From NCBI GenBank assembly GCA_025699005.1, contig JAILWI010000007.1, forward strand, positions 1 to 64,000: DNA of 64,000 nucleotides, in the 5' to 3' direction. The notes beneath the pieces were generated by a model that saw only the letters and a program-made list of their open reading frames with translations, was not told the DNA's origin and did not search any database. The translations under genes were made by a program, and so were the position numbers. Of this stretch, positions 33,001-41,045 are shown one piece after another (the stretch's first letter is position 1; each line of letters opens with the position of its first letter). This DNA is from Chloroflexota bacterium (GTDB lineage Bacteria > Chloroflexota > Limnocylindria > QHBO01).

Positions 33001-33409
33001 GTACGTCGCCGACTCGGGCGCCAAGCTCGAGGCATATCGCCGGTTCGCGCAGGTCCGCAGCGACGCCGATGCCGATGCCCTGCGTGCCGAGCTCATCGAC
33101 CGCTACGGGCCGATCCCGGCGCCGGTCGAGGGCCTGTTCACCGCGGTCCGCGTTCGCCTGGCCGCCGAGGCCGCGGGGGTGCCGGAGGTGCGCGCCGATG
33201 AGCGGGGGGTGACCCTCAAGTGGACGCAGATGCCGGATCGTCGCGAGGTCAGCGTGGCGCTCCAGGTGGCGGGCCTTCGACCCGACATGGCCTCGAACCA
33301 GGTGCGCCTCCCGGTCGCGCCGGGCCGCGACCCGGTCGACGTCGCGCTGCGGGCCCTTGCGGCCATCCGGGATCACGCGTCAGTCGCGGCATCGGCCGAC
33401 GCTCGCTGA
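30008..33409 (+). CDS. mfd: Transcription-repair coupling factor
   Basis: DNA translocase that removes stalled RNA polymerase and recruits UvrA, 1133 residues. Domains in order: UvrB-like N-terminal modules (GARTAVSVGRRIAQHDLLSALVAGGYEPV, then RGGIVDVWPPG); a long linker region; the RNA-polymerase-interacting CarD-like domain with GDHVVHVDHGIARYAGM; the helicase with Walker A GDVGYGKTEVALRAAF, TTVLAQQH, GTHRILSKD, DEEQRFG box, SATPIPRTL, then IESGLDIPNANTIII and QLYQLRGRVGRS; and the TRCF C-terminal domain. Start taken at ATG 30008 on promoter spacing (29996 is in frame). Convergent with the cyclase gene, 13 bp apart. Confidence 0.96.
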   Translation: MSPSRGGDGRVAPLAAALRPHLPKSGVLRVPAAARAAHLAARRAELGASTSMVVVTRTDEEAHRIADDLSGWIAADRLRLLPERAALPLERALPEHDESAERLAVLASLDTDAGIVVVSSLLALVQRTLGVEQLRGARTAVSVGRRIAQHDLLSALVAGGYEPVVEVTGIAEFAHRGGIVDVWPPGSDEPLRIELFGDEVESIRSFDPMSQASRKRLTTADLLPASEFIPASGWGAIGDGPPATTEMLIADVARLEQGDLGEAAETWAALLTAGPAMDHLPAGSHLVLTDTAELRALAGDLDGQAADRHQALVASGEIPEGWPAPYDAAGTLDRLEEVADERLEESDADDGGFTAAPPLPGRAERAGAWIAELAAADRRVVVTTDQASRVAELLEEAGQPVASVAALRETPGAGGIGLVHGSLSGGWAHPASGLLLLTDRELFGATRIRRLASGKRVVTRDLIGKLQPGDHVVHVDHGIARYAGMTQRTFGDDVKEYLQLDFAGSDKIFLPADQIGRITRYSGGPAPGLSKLGGTEWERTKTRVRRAVGDLARELIEIYAARESAPGFAFSADTTWQRELEESFPYTETPDQARSIEEVKADMLRRRPMDRLVVGDVGYGKTEVALRAAFKAIQDGKQVALLVPTTVLAQQHLLTLRRRLAAFPIEVAMLSRFVSKKEQERILAGVSDGSVDILIGTHRILSKDIAFADLGLLIVDEEQRFGVSHKERIKAMRREVDVLTLSATPIPRTLHLSLVGIRDLSVIETPPEARLPIQTRIAEDDDGLVRDAISRELDRGGQVFYVHNRVETIEAAAERVRRLVPGARVAIGHGQMAEGMLERVMLDFSDGKFDVLVSTTIIESGLDIPNANTIIIVRADTFGLAQLYQLRGRVGRSDRRAHAYLLHRRGMPLTPVARKRLHAIFSASDLGAGYQIALSDLEIRGAGNILGAEQHGFMAAVGFEMYTRLLAEAVDTLRGHRPPPELPPIRLDLPGSAFLPDEYVADSGAKLEAYRRFAQVRSDADADALRAELIDRYGPIPAPVEGLFTAVRVRLAAEAAGVPEVRADERGVTLKWTQMPDRREVSVALQVAGLRPDMASNQVRLPVAPGRDPVDVALRALAAIRDHASVAASADAR

Positions 33410-33422
33410 CCTCGGGTCGCGG

Positions 33423-35024
33423 CTAATTGGTGAGACGCCAGGCCTCGACGGGTTCGCGCTTGCCCTTCACCTGAATCTCACCGAGCGGATCGAGCCGAAA
33501 CTGCTCGCCGTCCAATCCCGCGCGCGTGGTCGCGCCGATCACGATCCCCCCGGGCTCGGCGACGGCCATGAGGCGCGCCGCGAGGTTCGTCGTGTCGCCG
33601 ATCGTCGCGATGCTGCGGCGCGCATCGGCACCGACGGTGCCGGTCACGGCAGCCCCGCTGTTCATGCCGATGCGGAAGCGCGGCCAGCCGTGCTCCTCGG
33701 CGATCGGATTGGTGGCTGCCAGCAGAGCAACGGCACAGGACGCGCCCCGCTCCGCCTGGTCCTCCCCGTCGAAGATCGCCAGGACACCGTCGCCGGCGAA
33801 GTGCTCGATGCGTCCGCCGGCCGCGTCGATGATTGGCACGACGGCGGCCCAATACGCGTTGAGCATGCCGATGACAGTCGCCGGCTCGCGATGCTCGCTG
33901 AACGAGGTGAACCCCGCCAGGTCGGCGAACAGGGCGGTCACCGTCCGCGGGCCGTTCCCGCCAACCGCCCCGCCTGCCGCAGCGTGGCGTGCCGCAACCA
34001 GCTCGCCCACGGCCTGCTGCGGCAGGAACGGTCCGAGCAGATCCTCGATCCGTCGCACCTCGCGCGCCGCAGCGGCGAGCACCGCCACCTCGTCCTCGGA
34101 GGCACCGTCGCGCCGGAGGTCATCGAGAACGCGGTCCGCGCGCTCGCCGCGCGCCTCGAGGTCGGCGATCTCGGCCATCGCCTGGCCGTGCCAGCGGTCG
34201 ATCCGGGCGAGGGCCGCGCTTCCGTAGATCGGGCGGAACACGCTGGCTACGGAGCCGGTGCGCCGGTATTCGCGCCGCACGGCGATCGCGATCGTCCCGA
34301 AGGCGGCGGTCAGGAGCAGGTGCCACTCCCACCAGCTGATGTGCCAGCTTCGGCTGATCGCGACGGCGATCATCGCCTCCGCCAGCAGCACCATTGCCGC
34401 GAGCAGGGCGATCGCGACGGGCGTCTGCCGGCGGCGCGCGATCCCCAGGTACCGCCACGCCGCGTAGGCGTAGAGCGCGACGGCGACGAGCGCGACGACT
34501 GTGAGCGGGCCGCCGAGGTTCTCCGCTGGCATCGGCGATCGCAGCGGCTCGAGTCGGAGGATCGATACCGCGCCCCAGGCGACGAGACCGACCACGAGCC
34601 CCGTTCTCAGCAGATCGCGGTACCGAAGAACGAGCGCCCCGTGTGGGCCGGCGAGCGGGCTGACGGATGCCGCGGAGAGGACTGCCGCCACCACGAGACC
34701 GACCGGCGTGGCGATCACGAAGCCGGTGTTCGGTTCCGGCAGCAGCACCCCCGGCGTGGCGAGCGCATGGAGCCCTAGGAAGCCGGCACTGGCAAGGAAC
34801 GCGAGCCCGACCATGAAGAGGCGGGCATCGGCGTGCCGGCTGGCGGCCTCGTTCGTGGCGAACGCGAGCGCCATGCTCACGATCGCGGTGAGCAGGACGA
34901 GCCAGAAGTGGCTGGGATGATGCTCCCAGACGAGGTCGAGCTCCGGTCGGAGCAGAAGCAGCGCGAGACCGAGCAACGGGAGCGCGAGCGCGGCCAAGGT
35001 GCCAGTCGCCATCCGTCCGACCAT
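33423..35024 (-). CDS. Membrane-bound class III adenylate/guanylate cyclase-like protein
   Basis: A 533-residue protein with seven or so hydrophobic segments in residues 8-245, a linker of charged helices (about 260-340), and a C-terminal class III cyclase domain: [15 protein letters not shown] (first metal Asp), [18 protein letters not shown] (second metal Asp), [49 protein letters not shown], and the C-terminal [12 protein letters not shown]. In the transition-state region NLAARL fits the N-x3-R pair of active enzymes. It should make cAMP or cGMP from the cytoplasmic side; the nucleotide cannot be fixed here. A GAGAAT box (35039-35034, minus) is 9 nt from the ATG. Confidence 0.85.
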   Translation of the reverse strand: MVGRMATGTLAALALPLLGLALLLLRPELDLVWEHHPSHFWLVLLTAIVSMALAFATNEAASRHADARLFMVGLAFLASAGFLGLHALATPGVLLPEPNTGFVIATPVGLVVAAVLSAASVSPLAGPHGALVLRYRDLLRTGLVVGLVAWGAVSILRLEPLRSPMPAENLGGPLTVVALVAVALYAYAAWRYLGIARRRQTPVAIALLAAMVLLAEAMIAVAISRSWHISWWEWHLLLTAAFGTIAIAVRREYRRTGSVASVFRPIYGSAALARIDRWHGQAMAEIADLEARGERADRVLDDLRRDGASEDEVAVLAAAAREVRRIEDLLGPFLPQQAVGELVAARHAAAGGAVGGNGPRTVTALFADLAGFTSFSEHREPATVIGMLNAYWAAVVPIIDAAGGRIEHFAGDGVLAIFDGEDQAERGASCAVALLAATNPIAEEHGWPRFRIGMNSGAAVTGTVGADARRSIATIGDTTNLAARLMAVAEPGGIVIGATTRAGLDGEQFRLDPLGEIQVKGKREPVEAWRLTN

Positions 35025-35068
35025 CGCCCGCAGATTCTCTCATGCGCCGTTCGAGGAACCGACCGCGC

Positions 35069-35074
35069 TATACT
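35069..35074 (+). promoter_or_regulatory. -10 box of acnA
   Basis: TATACT predicts a start near 35081 and a leader of about 84 nt that carries AAGGAGG (35153-35159). This is one of the minority of genes here with both a leader and a strong ribosome-binding site. Confidence 0.5.
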
Positions 35075-35164
35075 GGAAGCCTTCTCGACCCGGGACGGGC
35101 GCACCCGTCCGGCGCCGACTTCTCACCGCAGCCGCGCGAACGCGGCGACGACAAGGAGGCGACC

Positions 35165-38026
35165 GTGACGACCCAGCCACCCCAACACCCCGGCTCCACC
35201 CGGACGCTCGACGTCAACGGCACGAGCTACGCGTACTTCCCGCTCGACGAGGCCGGCGCCACCGATCTCGCGCGGCTGCCGTACACCGTGAAGGTGCTCC
35301 TCGAGAACATGCTGCGCGGCGCCGCCACGCATCCCGATCTCGTCGGTGCCGATGACGTCCGCGCGCTCGCCTCGTGGAATCCGACGCAGCCCAGAGAGGC
35401 GGAGCTGCCCTTCATGCCGGCCCGGGTCATCCTCCAGGACTTCACCGGAGTTCCCTGTGTCGTGGACCTCGCGGCCATGCGCGATGCGATCGCCGATCTC
35501 GGTGGCGACCCCTCCCGCGTGAACCCGCTCGTCCCCGCCGACCTCGTGATCGATCACTCGGTCCAGGTTGACCAGTTCGGATCCGATGCCGCCTTCATGA
35601 TCAACGTCGAGCGGGAGTACGAGCGCAATGGCGAGCGCTACGCCCTTCTCCGCTGGGCCCAGCAGGCGTTCGCCGACTTCCGGGTCGTGCCCCCGGGCAC
35701 CGGCATCGTGCACCAGGTGAACCTCGAGTTCCTTGCCGACGTCGTCGCGGAGCGCGATGGCGTCCTCCTGCCCGACACGCTCGTCGGCACGGACTCACAC
35801 ACCACGATGATCAACGGGCTCGGGGTCGTCGGCTGGGGCGTGGGCGGCATCGAGGCCGAGGCGGCGCTGCTCGGCCAGCCCCTCTATCAGCCGATGCCGA
35901 TCGTCGTCGGCTTCCGGCTGGACGGCGAGCTCCCGTCCGGCGCGACCGCCACCGATCTCGTTCTCTACGTGACCGAGATGCTCCGCGCGCACGGGGTCGT
36001 CGGCAAGTTCGTCGAGTTCTACGGTCCCGGGCTGTCGCGGCTGGGGCTCGCCGACCGGGCGACGATCTCGAACATGTCGCCGGAGTTCGGCGCCACCGCG
36101 ACGCTCTTTCCGGTGGACGACGAGACGCTGCGCTACCTGCGCATGACCGGCCGCCCCGCCGAGGTGATCGCCCGCGTCGAGGCATACGCCCGGGCGCAGG
36201 GCATGTTCCGGACCGATGACTCGCCCGAGCCACGATTCAGCGAGTCGTTGAGCCTCGATCTGGCGACGGTCGTGCCGTCGCTCGCCGGCCCGAAGCGTCC
36301 GCAGGATCGCGTCGCGCTGTCCGACATGCGGACGAGCTTCCAGGCGGCGTTCCCCGATGGTCTGCACACGCACGAGGACGGCACGCGGCACGAGCATTCC
36401 GACGCTGTTGTCGATGAACCACAGGGCACGGTGGACGAGGCGAGCGACGAGTCCTTCCCGGCGTCCGACCCGCCGTCGTACACGCGTGATCCCCGGGCGA
36501 CGGACCATGCGACGAAGCCGCCGCCCCGGCACGATCCGCAGCCGCTGCCGACCGACGCGCACTACAAGGCCGTCGAGGTCGAGGCGGACGGGGAGCGGTT
36601 CAAGATCCGGAGCGGATCGGTCGTGATCGCGGCCATCACGAGCTGCACGAACACGAGCAACCCCTCGGTCATGGTCGCGGCCGGCCTGCTGGCGCGGAAC
36701 GCGGTCGCCCGAGGCCTGAGCACGAAGCCGTGGGTGAAGACGTCGCTCGCGCCCGGCTCGCGCGCCGTCACCGACTACCTCGCGATCGCCGGTCTGATGG
36801 ACCCGCTGGAAGCGCTGCGCTTCCACCTCGTGGGCTACGGCTGCACGACCTGCATCGGCAACTCCGGCCCCCTCGCCGAGCCGATCGCGGAGGCGATCGA
36901 GCGTGCCGGGCTGACCGGCGTCGCCGTGCTGTCCGGCAACCGCAACTTCGAGGGCCGGATCCATCCCCTGGCGCGAGCGAGCTACCTCGCCTCGCCGCCA
37001 CTCGTCGTCGCCTTCGCGCTGGCGGGCCGAGTCGACATCGACCTGACGAGCGAGCCCATCGGCACCGACGCCGATGGCAACCCGGTCATGCTCGCCGACA
37101 TCTGGCCGACGCCGGCCGAGGTGGCGGACGTGGTCGCCTCCGCGGTGAGCGGCGATGTCTTCAGCCGCAACTACGCATCGGTCTTCGACGGCGACGACCG
37201 ATGGCGGAGCCTGCCGGTGCCCGACGGCGACCGCTACGCGTGGGACGCCGCGTCGACGTACGTGGCACGGCCGCCGTTCTTCGAGCGTGTCGCGGAGGAG
37301 CCGTCGGACCCGGACGACATCAGGGGAGCCCGAGCCCTCGCCGTGCTCGGCGACAGCGTCACGACCGACCACATCTCACCGGCCGGTGCCATCGCCCGCA
37401 CGTCGCCGGCGGGGGAATGGCTCACGCAGCACGGCGTCGAGCCGCGCGATTTCAACTCGTACGGCTCGCGGCGCGGCCACCACGAGGTGATGATGCGCGG
37501 CACGTTCGCGAACATCCGGCTTCGCAACCTGCTCACCCCGGATGCCGAGGGGAACGTCACCGAGCACCTCCCGAGCGGCGAGCGGATGAGCATCTTCGAC
37601 GCCGCCATGCGCTACGCCGATGACGGCACCCCGCTCGTGATCCTCGCGGGGAAGGAGTACGGCTCGGGCTCGTCCCGTGACTGGGCCGCCAAGGGGCCGA
37701 TGCTCCAGGGCGTTCGAGCGGTGATCGCCGAGTCGTACGAGCGCATCCATCGTTCCAACCTCGTCGGGATGGGGATCCTCCCGCTCCAGTTCATGCCGGG
37801 CGAGTCGGCGGCTTCCCTCGGGCTCAGCGGGCGCGAGCAGTTCGACGTGCGCGGTCTCGCCGACGGTCTCCGTCCGCGCCAGGAGCTGACCGTCGCGGCC
37901 CGCGGCGAGGACGGCCGCGAGACCACCTTCCGGGTCGTGGCGCGGCTGGACGGCCAGATCGACGTGACCTACCTGCGCAACGGTGGCGTGCTCCAGACGG
38001 TGCTCCGACGCCTGGCCGCGGACTGA
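35165..38026 (+). CDS. acnA: Aconitate hydratase (AcnA type) with an internal acidic insert
   Basis: Isomerises citrate to isocitrate in the TCA cycle using a [4Fe-4S] cluster; 953 residues. Cluster ligands are C494 in [12 protein letters not shown] and C560/C563 in [45 protein letters not shown] and the swivelling domain with [29 protein letters not shown] and [16 protein letters not shown] are typical. Between the third-domain start and the first cluster Cys lies an unusual hydrophilic insert (about residues 401-465), rich in His, Asp, Pro and Thr, with [17 protein letters not shown] (424-440). The GTG start has AAGGAGG 5 nt upstream. The insert probably explains most of the excess over ~890-900 residues. 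Confidence 0.94.
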   Translation: MTTQPPQHPGSTRTLDVNGTSYAYFPLDEAGATDLARLPYTVKVLLENMLRGAATHPDLVGADDVRALASWNPTQPREAELPFMPARVILQDFTGVPCVVDLAAMRDAIADLGGDPSRVNPLVPADLVIDHSVQVDQFGSDAAFMINVEREYERNGERYALLRWAQQAFADFRVVPPGTGIVHQVNLEFLADVVAERDGVLLPDTLVGTDSHTTMINGLGVVGWGVGGIEAEAALLGQPLYQPMPIVVGFRLDGELPSGATATDLVLYVTEMLRAHGVVGKFVEFYGPGLSRLGLADRATISNMSPEFGATATLFPVDDETLRYLRMTGRPAEVIARVEAYARAQGMFRTDDSPEPRFSESLSLDLATVVPSLAGPKRPQDRVALSDMRTSFQAAFPDGLHTHEDGTRHEHSDAVVDEPQGTVDEASDESFPASDPPSYTRDPRATDHATKPPPRHDPQPLPTDAHYKAVEVEADGERFKIRSGSVVIAAITSCTNTSNPSVMVAAGLLARNAVARGLSTKPWVKTSLAPGSRAVTDYLAIAGLMDPLEALRFHLVGYGCTTCIGNSGPLAEPIAEAIERAGLTGVAVLSGNRNFEGRIHPLARASYLASPPLVVAFALAGRVDIDLTSEPIGTDADGNPVMLADIWPTPAEVADVVASAVSGDVFSRNYASVFDGDDRWRSLPVPDGDRYAWDAASTYVARPPFFERVAEEPSDPDDIRGARALAVLGDSVTTDHISPAGAIARTSPAGEWLTQHGVEPRDFNSYGSRRGHHEVMMRGTFANIRLRNLLTPDAEGNVTEHLPSGERMSIFDAAMRYADDGTPLVILAGKEYGSGSSRDWAAKGPMLQGVRAVIAESYERIHRSNLVGMGILPLQFMPGESAASLGLSGREQFDVRGLADGLRPRQELTVAARGEDGRETTFRVVARLDGQIDVTYLRNGGVLQTVLRRLAAD

Positions 38027-38034
38027 GCAGCGAT

Positions 38035-38127
38035 TTGGAGGCCGCGCGACTGCCGGAGGTGGAGCGGGTTGCCGACGCGATCGTCGCCAGGATCGGCACA
38101 TTGCCGCCGGTCGACGCATCGGTCTAG
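38035..38127 (+). other. Possible 30-aa reading frame between acnA and apt
   Basis: A frame beginning at TTG 38035 (or CTG 38023 overlapping the acnA stop) reads [20 protein letters not shown], then ends PPVDASV at TAG 38125. Composition and codon use look coding-like, and a helix with heptad-like spacing is plausible, but there is no clear ribosome-binding site. It could be a small gene, the remnant of a longer one, or chance in GC-rich DNA. Confidence 0.25.
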
Positions 38128-38130
38128 ACT
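38125..38130 (+). promoter_or_regulatory. Possible -10 box of apt
   Basis: TAGACT, the same hexamer as at lepA and hemW, lies 44 nt before the chosen GTG start. Confidence 0.35.
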
Positions 38131-38174
38131 CACCGGGCCACGAAATCCGCCACCACCGGAGTGCCTCCGCCACC

Positions 38175-38705
38175 GTGACCGTCTCATCGATCGACGACCT
38201 GCGCGCCCTCATCCGCGAGGTCCCGGACTTCCCGAAGCCGGGAATCCTGTTCTACGACATCACCACCCTCCTCAAGGACGCCGATGCGTTCCGCGAGGTG
38301 ATCGACCGGATGGCCGACCAGGTCGGTGACACGCCGGTCGATGTCGTCGTCGGCATGGAGTCGCGCGGGTTCATCTTCTCGGCGCCGCTCGCCTACAAGC
38401 TCGGCGCGGGCTTCGTCCCCGTCCGCAAGCTCGGAAAGCTGCCCGCAGAGACGATCGAGGTCGAGTACGAGCTCGAGTACGGGACCGCGACGCTGGAGAT
38501 CCACTCGGATGCCATCGAGAAGGGGCAGCGCGTCCTCCTCGTGGACGACCTGCTGGCGACCGGCGGCACCGTGATGGGCACGATCGAGCTCGTCCGCCGG
38601 CTCGGCGGGGAGATCGCAGGCCTCTCGTTCATGGTCGAGCTCGGAGCCCTCAACGGACGCGAGAAGCTCGACGAGTTCGAGATCCACGCGCTCCTCACGT
38701 ACTGA
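38175..38705 (+). CDS. apt: Adenine phosphoribosyltransferase
   Basis: Makes AMP from adenine and PRPP in purine salvage. The core is [59 protein letters not shown], and the PRPP loop [13 protein letters not shown]. Length of 176 is normal. The GTG start gives a family-typical N-terminus ([17 protein letters not shown]). Adenine is a by-product of SAM metabolism, and ahcY is two genes downstream. Confidence 0.92.
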   Translation: MTVSSIDDLRALIREVPDFPKPGILFYDITTLLKDADAFREVIDRMADQVGDTPVDVVVGMESRGFIFSAPLAYKLGAGFVPVRKLGKLPAETIEVEYELEYGTATLEIHSDAIEKGQRVLLVDDLLATGGTVMGTIELVRRLGGEIAGLSFMVELGALNGREKLDEFEIHALLTY

Positions 38706-38718
38706 GGGCGCGGCACCG

Positions 38719-39579
38719 ATGGCGGTCGCCGCAGCGAGCCAGGCCCGGGCGCGGGCGGTCAGCGATCGGGGCCAGATCGCCGCATTCCTCCGCCGCGATC
38801 GCCTGTATGCCGCGTACGCGATCGGCGACCTCGACGGGCCGAATCGCGGTCGGGTGGCGTGGGCGATGGCGCACGACGAGACGGGCAGCCCCACGGCCCT
38901 GGTCATGCACCACGAGGGCCTGGTGCCGCAACCGCTCTTCCTCATGGGCGCGCCCGACGGCTGCCGGGCCATCCTCGAATCGGTCCTGCGGCCGCGTGAC
39001 GCATACCTCCAGGCCACCGAGCTGCTCCAGGGCGCGGTGCGAGACCTCTACGACCTCGATGCGCCGATCGCGATGCTGCGGATGGTCGTCGACCGCGCGA
39101 CCTTCAGTCCGTTCGCGGGACCGGCCCAGCGGCTGACGGCCCTCGACATCGATGACCTCAACCAGCTCTACCAGCTCGGCTATCGGGCGGGCTTCCCGCC
39201 GTCGGTCGTGGAGGACGGGGTGTACTACGGCGTCCGGGTTCGCGGCAGGCTCGTGAGCGCCGCGGGGACCCACGCCATCAACCCGCGCGAGGAGATCGCC
39301 GTCGTCGGCAACGTCATGACCCACGTGGACTACCGCGGCCACGACTTCGCGAAGATGGTCACGAGCGCGGTGACGGCGGATCTGCTCGGCCGCGTCACCG
39401 ACGTGGCGCTCAACGTTCATGCCGACAACGACCCCGCCGTCGCGGCCTACGGCCGCCTCGGGTACCGTACCCACTGCCAGCTCGTCGAACGGCTCGTCCG
39501 TCGGCGCGCCGGGGGCTGGGGATTGATGCGACCGATACGAGAGGCAATGCGAATTCCGTGGCAACGCGAGTCGAAGTGA
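38719..39579 (+). CDS. GNAT-family N-acetyltransferase-like protein
   Basis: A 286-residue protein whose C-terminal half has the acetyl-CoA fold of GNAT enzymes: [41 protein letters not shown] (motif A, with RGHDFAKM in place of the common R/QxxGxG/A loop) and [30 protein letters not shown] (motif B). The N-terminal half (about residues 1-135) resembles the DUF4081-like first domain of double-GNAT proteins. Acceptor unknown. It starts 13 nt after apt and overlaps ahcY by 22 nt, so it is cotranscribed with them. Confidence 0.75.
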   Translation: MAVAAASQARARAVSDRGQIAAFLRRDRLYAAYAIGDLDGPNRGRVAWAMAHDETGSPTALVMHHEGLVPQPLFLMGAPDGCRAILESVLRPRDAYLQATELLQGAVRDLYDLDAPIAMLRMVVDRATFSPFAGPAQRLTALDIDDLNQLYQLGYRAGFPPSVVEDGVYYGVRVRGRLVSAAGTHAINPREEIAVVGNVMTHVDYRGHDFAKMVTSAVTADLLGRVTDVALNVHADNDPAVAAYGRLGYRTHCQLVERLVRRRAGGWGLMRPIREAMRIPWQRESK

Positions 39580-40832
39580 AGCACGACGTCGCCGACATCG
39601 GCCTGGCCGACGTCGGACGCCTGAAGATCGAGTGGGCCGACCGACAGATGCCGGTCCTGGCTGCCATCCGCGAGCGGTTCGTGGCCGAGCAGCCGCTGGC
39701 GGGGTGGCGCATCAGCGCCTGCCTGCACGTGACGGCGGAGACGGCGAACCTGGTTCGGACCCTGGCGGACGGTGGCGCGGACGTCGTGCTGTGCAGCTCG
39801 AACCCGCTCTCGACGCAGGACGACGTGGCCGCATCGCTCGTCGCGCACCACGGCATCCCGGTGTACGCCATCAAGGGCGAGGACCGTGACTCGTACTACG
39901 CGCACATCGGCGCGGCGCTCGATCACGAGCCGCACATCACGATGGACGATGGCGCGGATCTCGTGAACGAGCTGCACACGAAGCGCACGGACCTGCTCGA
40001 GGGTGTGGTCGGTGGGACCGAGGAGACCACGACCGGCGTCATCAGGCTCCGGGCCATGGCCAACGCCGGAAAGCTGAACTACCCGGTCGTGGCGGTGAAC
40101 GAGGCGCTGACGAAGCACCTGTTCGACAACCGGTACGGCACCGGGCAGAGCGCGATCGACGGAATCCTCCGCGCGACGAACATCCTGTTCGCGGGAAAGA
40201 CCGTCGTCGTCGGCGGGTACGGCTGGGTCGGACGGGGCATCGCGTCCCGGGCCCACGGCATGGGCTCCAACGTGGTGGTGTGCGAGGTGGACCCGATTCG
40301 CGCCCTCGAGGCGTCGATGGACGGCTACCGCGTCATGAACGCGGCCGACTCCGCTCGCGTGGGTGACGTGTTCATCAGCGGCACGGGGAACCTCAACGTC
40401 TGGGGCGGGGAGCACTTCCCGCTCATGCCGGATGGCGCGATTCTCGCCAATGCCGGGCACTTCAACGACGAGTTCGAGCTCGCGGCGCTCGAGGAGCAGG
40501 CCACGTCGACGCGTGAGGTACGGCCCTTCACACGCGAGTACCTCATGCCCGACGGGCGTCGCATCTACGTCCTTGCCGACGGGCGGCTCGTGAACCTCGG
40601 CGCGGCCGAGGGGCACCCGGCCATGGTGATGGACATGAGCTTCGCCAACCAGGCGCTGGGACTCGAATGGATGCGCTCCAACCTCGAGGGGCTCGAGCAC
40701 AAGGTGTACGGCATTCCCGACGACATCGACCGGGAGGTCGCACGCCTCAAGCTCGAGAGCATGGGCATCGCCATCGACCCGATGACGGACGCGCAGAAGG
40801 CGTACAGCGAGTCCTGGGAATCGGGAACCTGA
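39558..40832 (+). CDS. ahcY: S-adenosylhomocysteine hydrolase
   Basis: Splits S-adenosylhomocysteine to adenosine and homocysteine, keeping methylation going. Family features: [51 protein letters not shown], the adenosine-site [10 protein letters not shown], the NAD site [17 protein letters not shown], and [11 protein letters not shown]; the protein ends before the Lys-Tyr tail of animal enzymes. Length 424 is normal. GTG 39558 is used; GTG 39576 (which would overlap the preceding stop as GTGA and start [15 protein letters not shown]) is equally plausible. Pairs functionally with metK, 5.7 kb downstream. Confidence 0.93.
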   Translation: MATRVEVKHDVADIGLADVGRLKIEWADRQMPVLAAIRERFVAEQPLAGWRISACLHVTAETANLVRTLADGGADVVLCSSNPLSTQDDVAASLVAHHGIPVYAIKGEDRDSYYAHIGAALDHEPHITMDDGADLVNELHTKRTDLLEGVVGGTEETTTGVIRLRAMANAGKLNYPVVAVNEALTKHLFDNRYGTGQSAIDGILRATNILFAGKTVVVGGYGWVGRGIASRAHGMGSNVVVCEVDPIRALEASMDGYRVMNAADSARVGDVFISGTGNLNVWGGEHFPLMPDGAILANAGHFNDEFELAALEEQATSTREVRPFTREYLMPDGRRIYVLADGRLVNLGAAEGHPAMVMDMSFANQALGLEWMRSNLEGLEHKVYGIPDDIDREVARLKLESMGIAIDPMTDAQKAYSESWESGT

Positions 40833-40853
40833 GCACACTCGACCCGGAAAAAA

Positions 40854-40887
40854 TAAAGGTTCTCCAGATGTGCTGCCGGAACCTTTA
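40854..40887. repeat. Inverted repeat in an A-rich patch upstream of the LuxR regulator
   Basis: TAAAGGTTC (40854-40862) is exactly complementary to GAACCTTTA (40879-40887) around a 16-nt loop, just after a run of six A residues. It begins 21 nt past the ahcY stop, in the 213-bp gap before the regulator gene. It may be an ahcY terminator or a protein-binding site; a TAGAGT box follows at 40891. The remaining gap (40897-41030) is G-rich and shows no gene. Confidence 0.6.
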
Positions 40888-41032
40888 GGGTAGAGTTCCT
40901 GACGTTGGGTACGGCCGGGGGAGGGACACGGCGACCGTGGCGTCGGGGGGCGCCCGGGGGGAGCCGGTCGCCGGGTCCGCCGCTCCGGCTCGAGCCCGAA
41001 TCCCGCTGATCCAACGCGGGGACGACCATGGG

Positions 41033-41038
41033 TATCAT
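41033..41038 (+). promoter_or_regulatory. -10 box of the LuxR regulator gene (leaderless type)
   Basis: TATCAT ends 7 nt before ATG 41046; an in-frame ATG at 41028 lies upstream of the box. Confidence 0.45.
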
Positions 41039-41045
41039 CGCCGTC

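Noticed and set aside
29957-33376. Very long open frame on the minus strand opposite mfd (over 1100 codons)
   Set aside because: It mirrors mfd exactly, has Arg/Asp/Glu/His-rich composition typical of antisense frames in GC-rich DNA, and shows no protein family; mfd is unmistakable.
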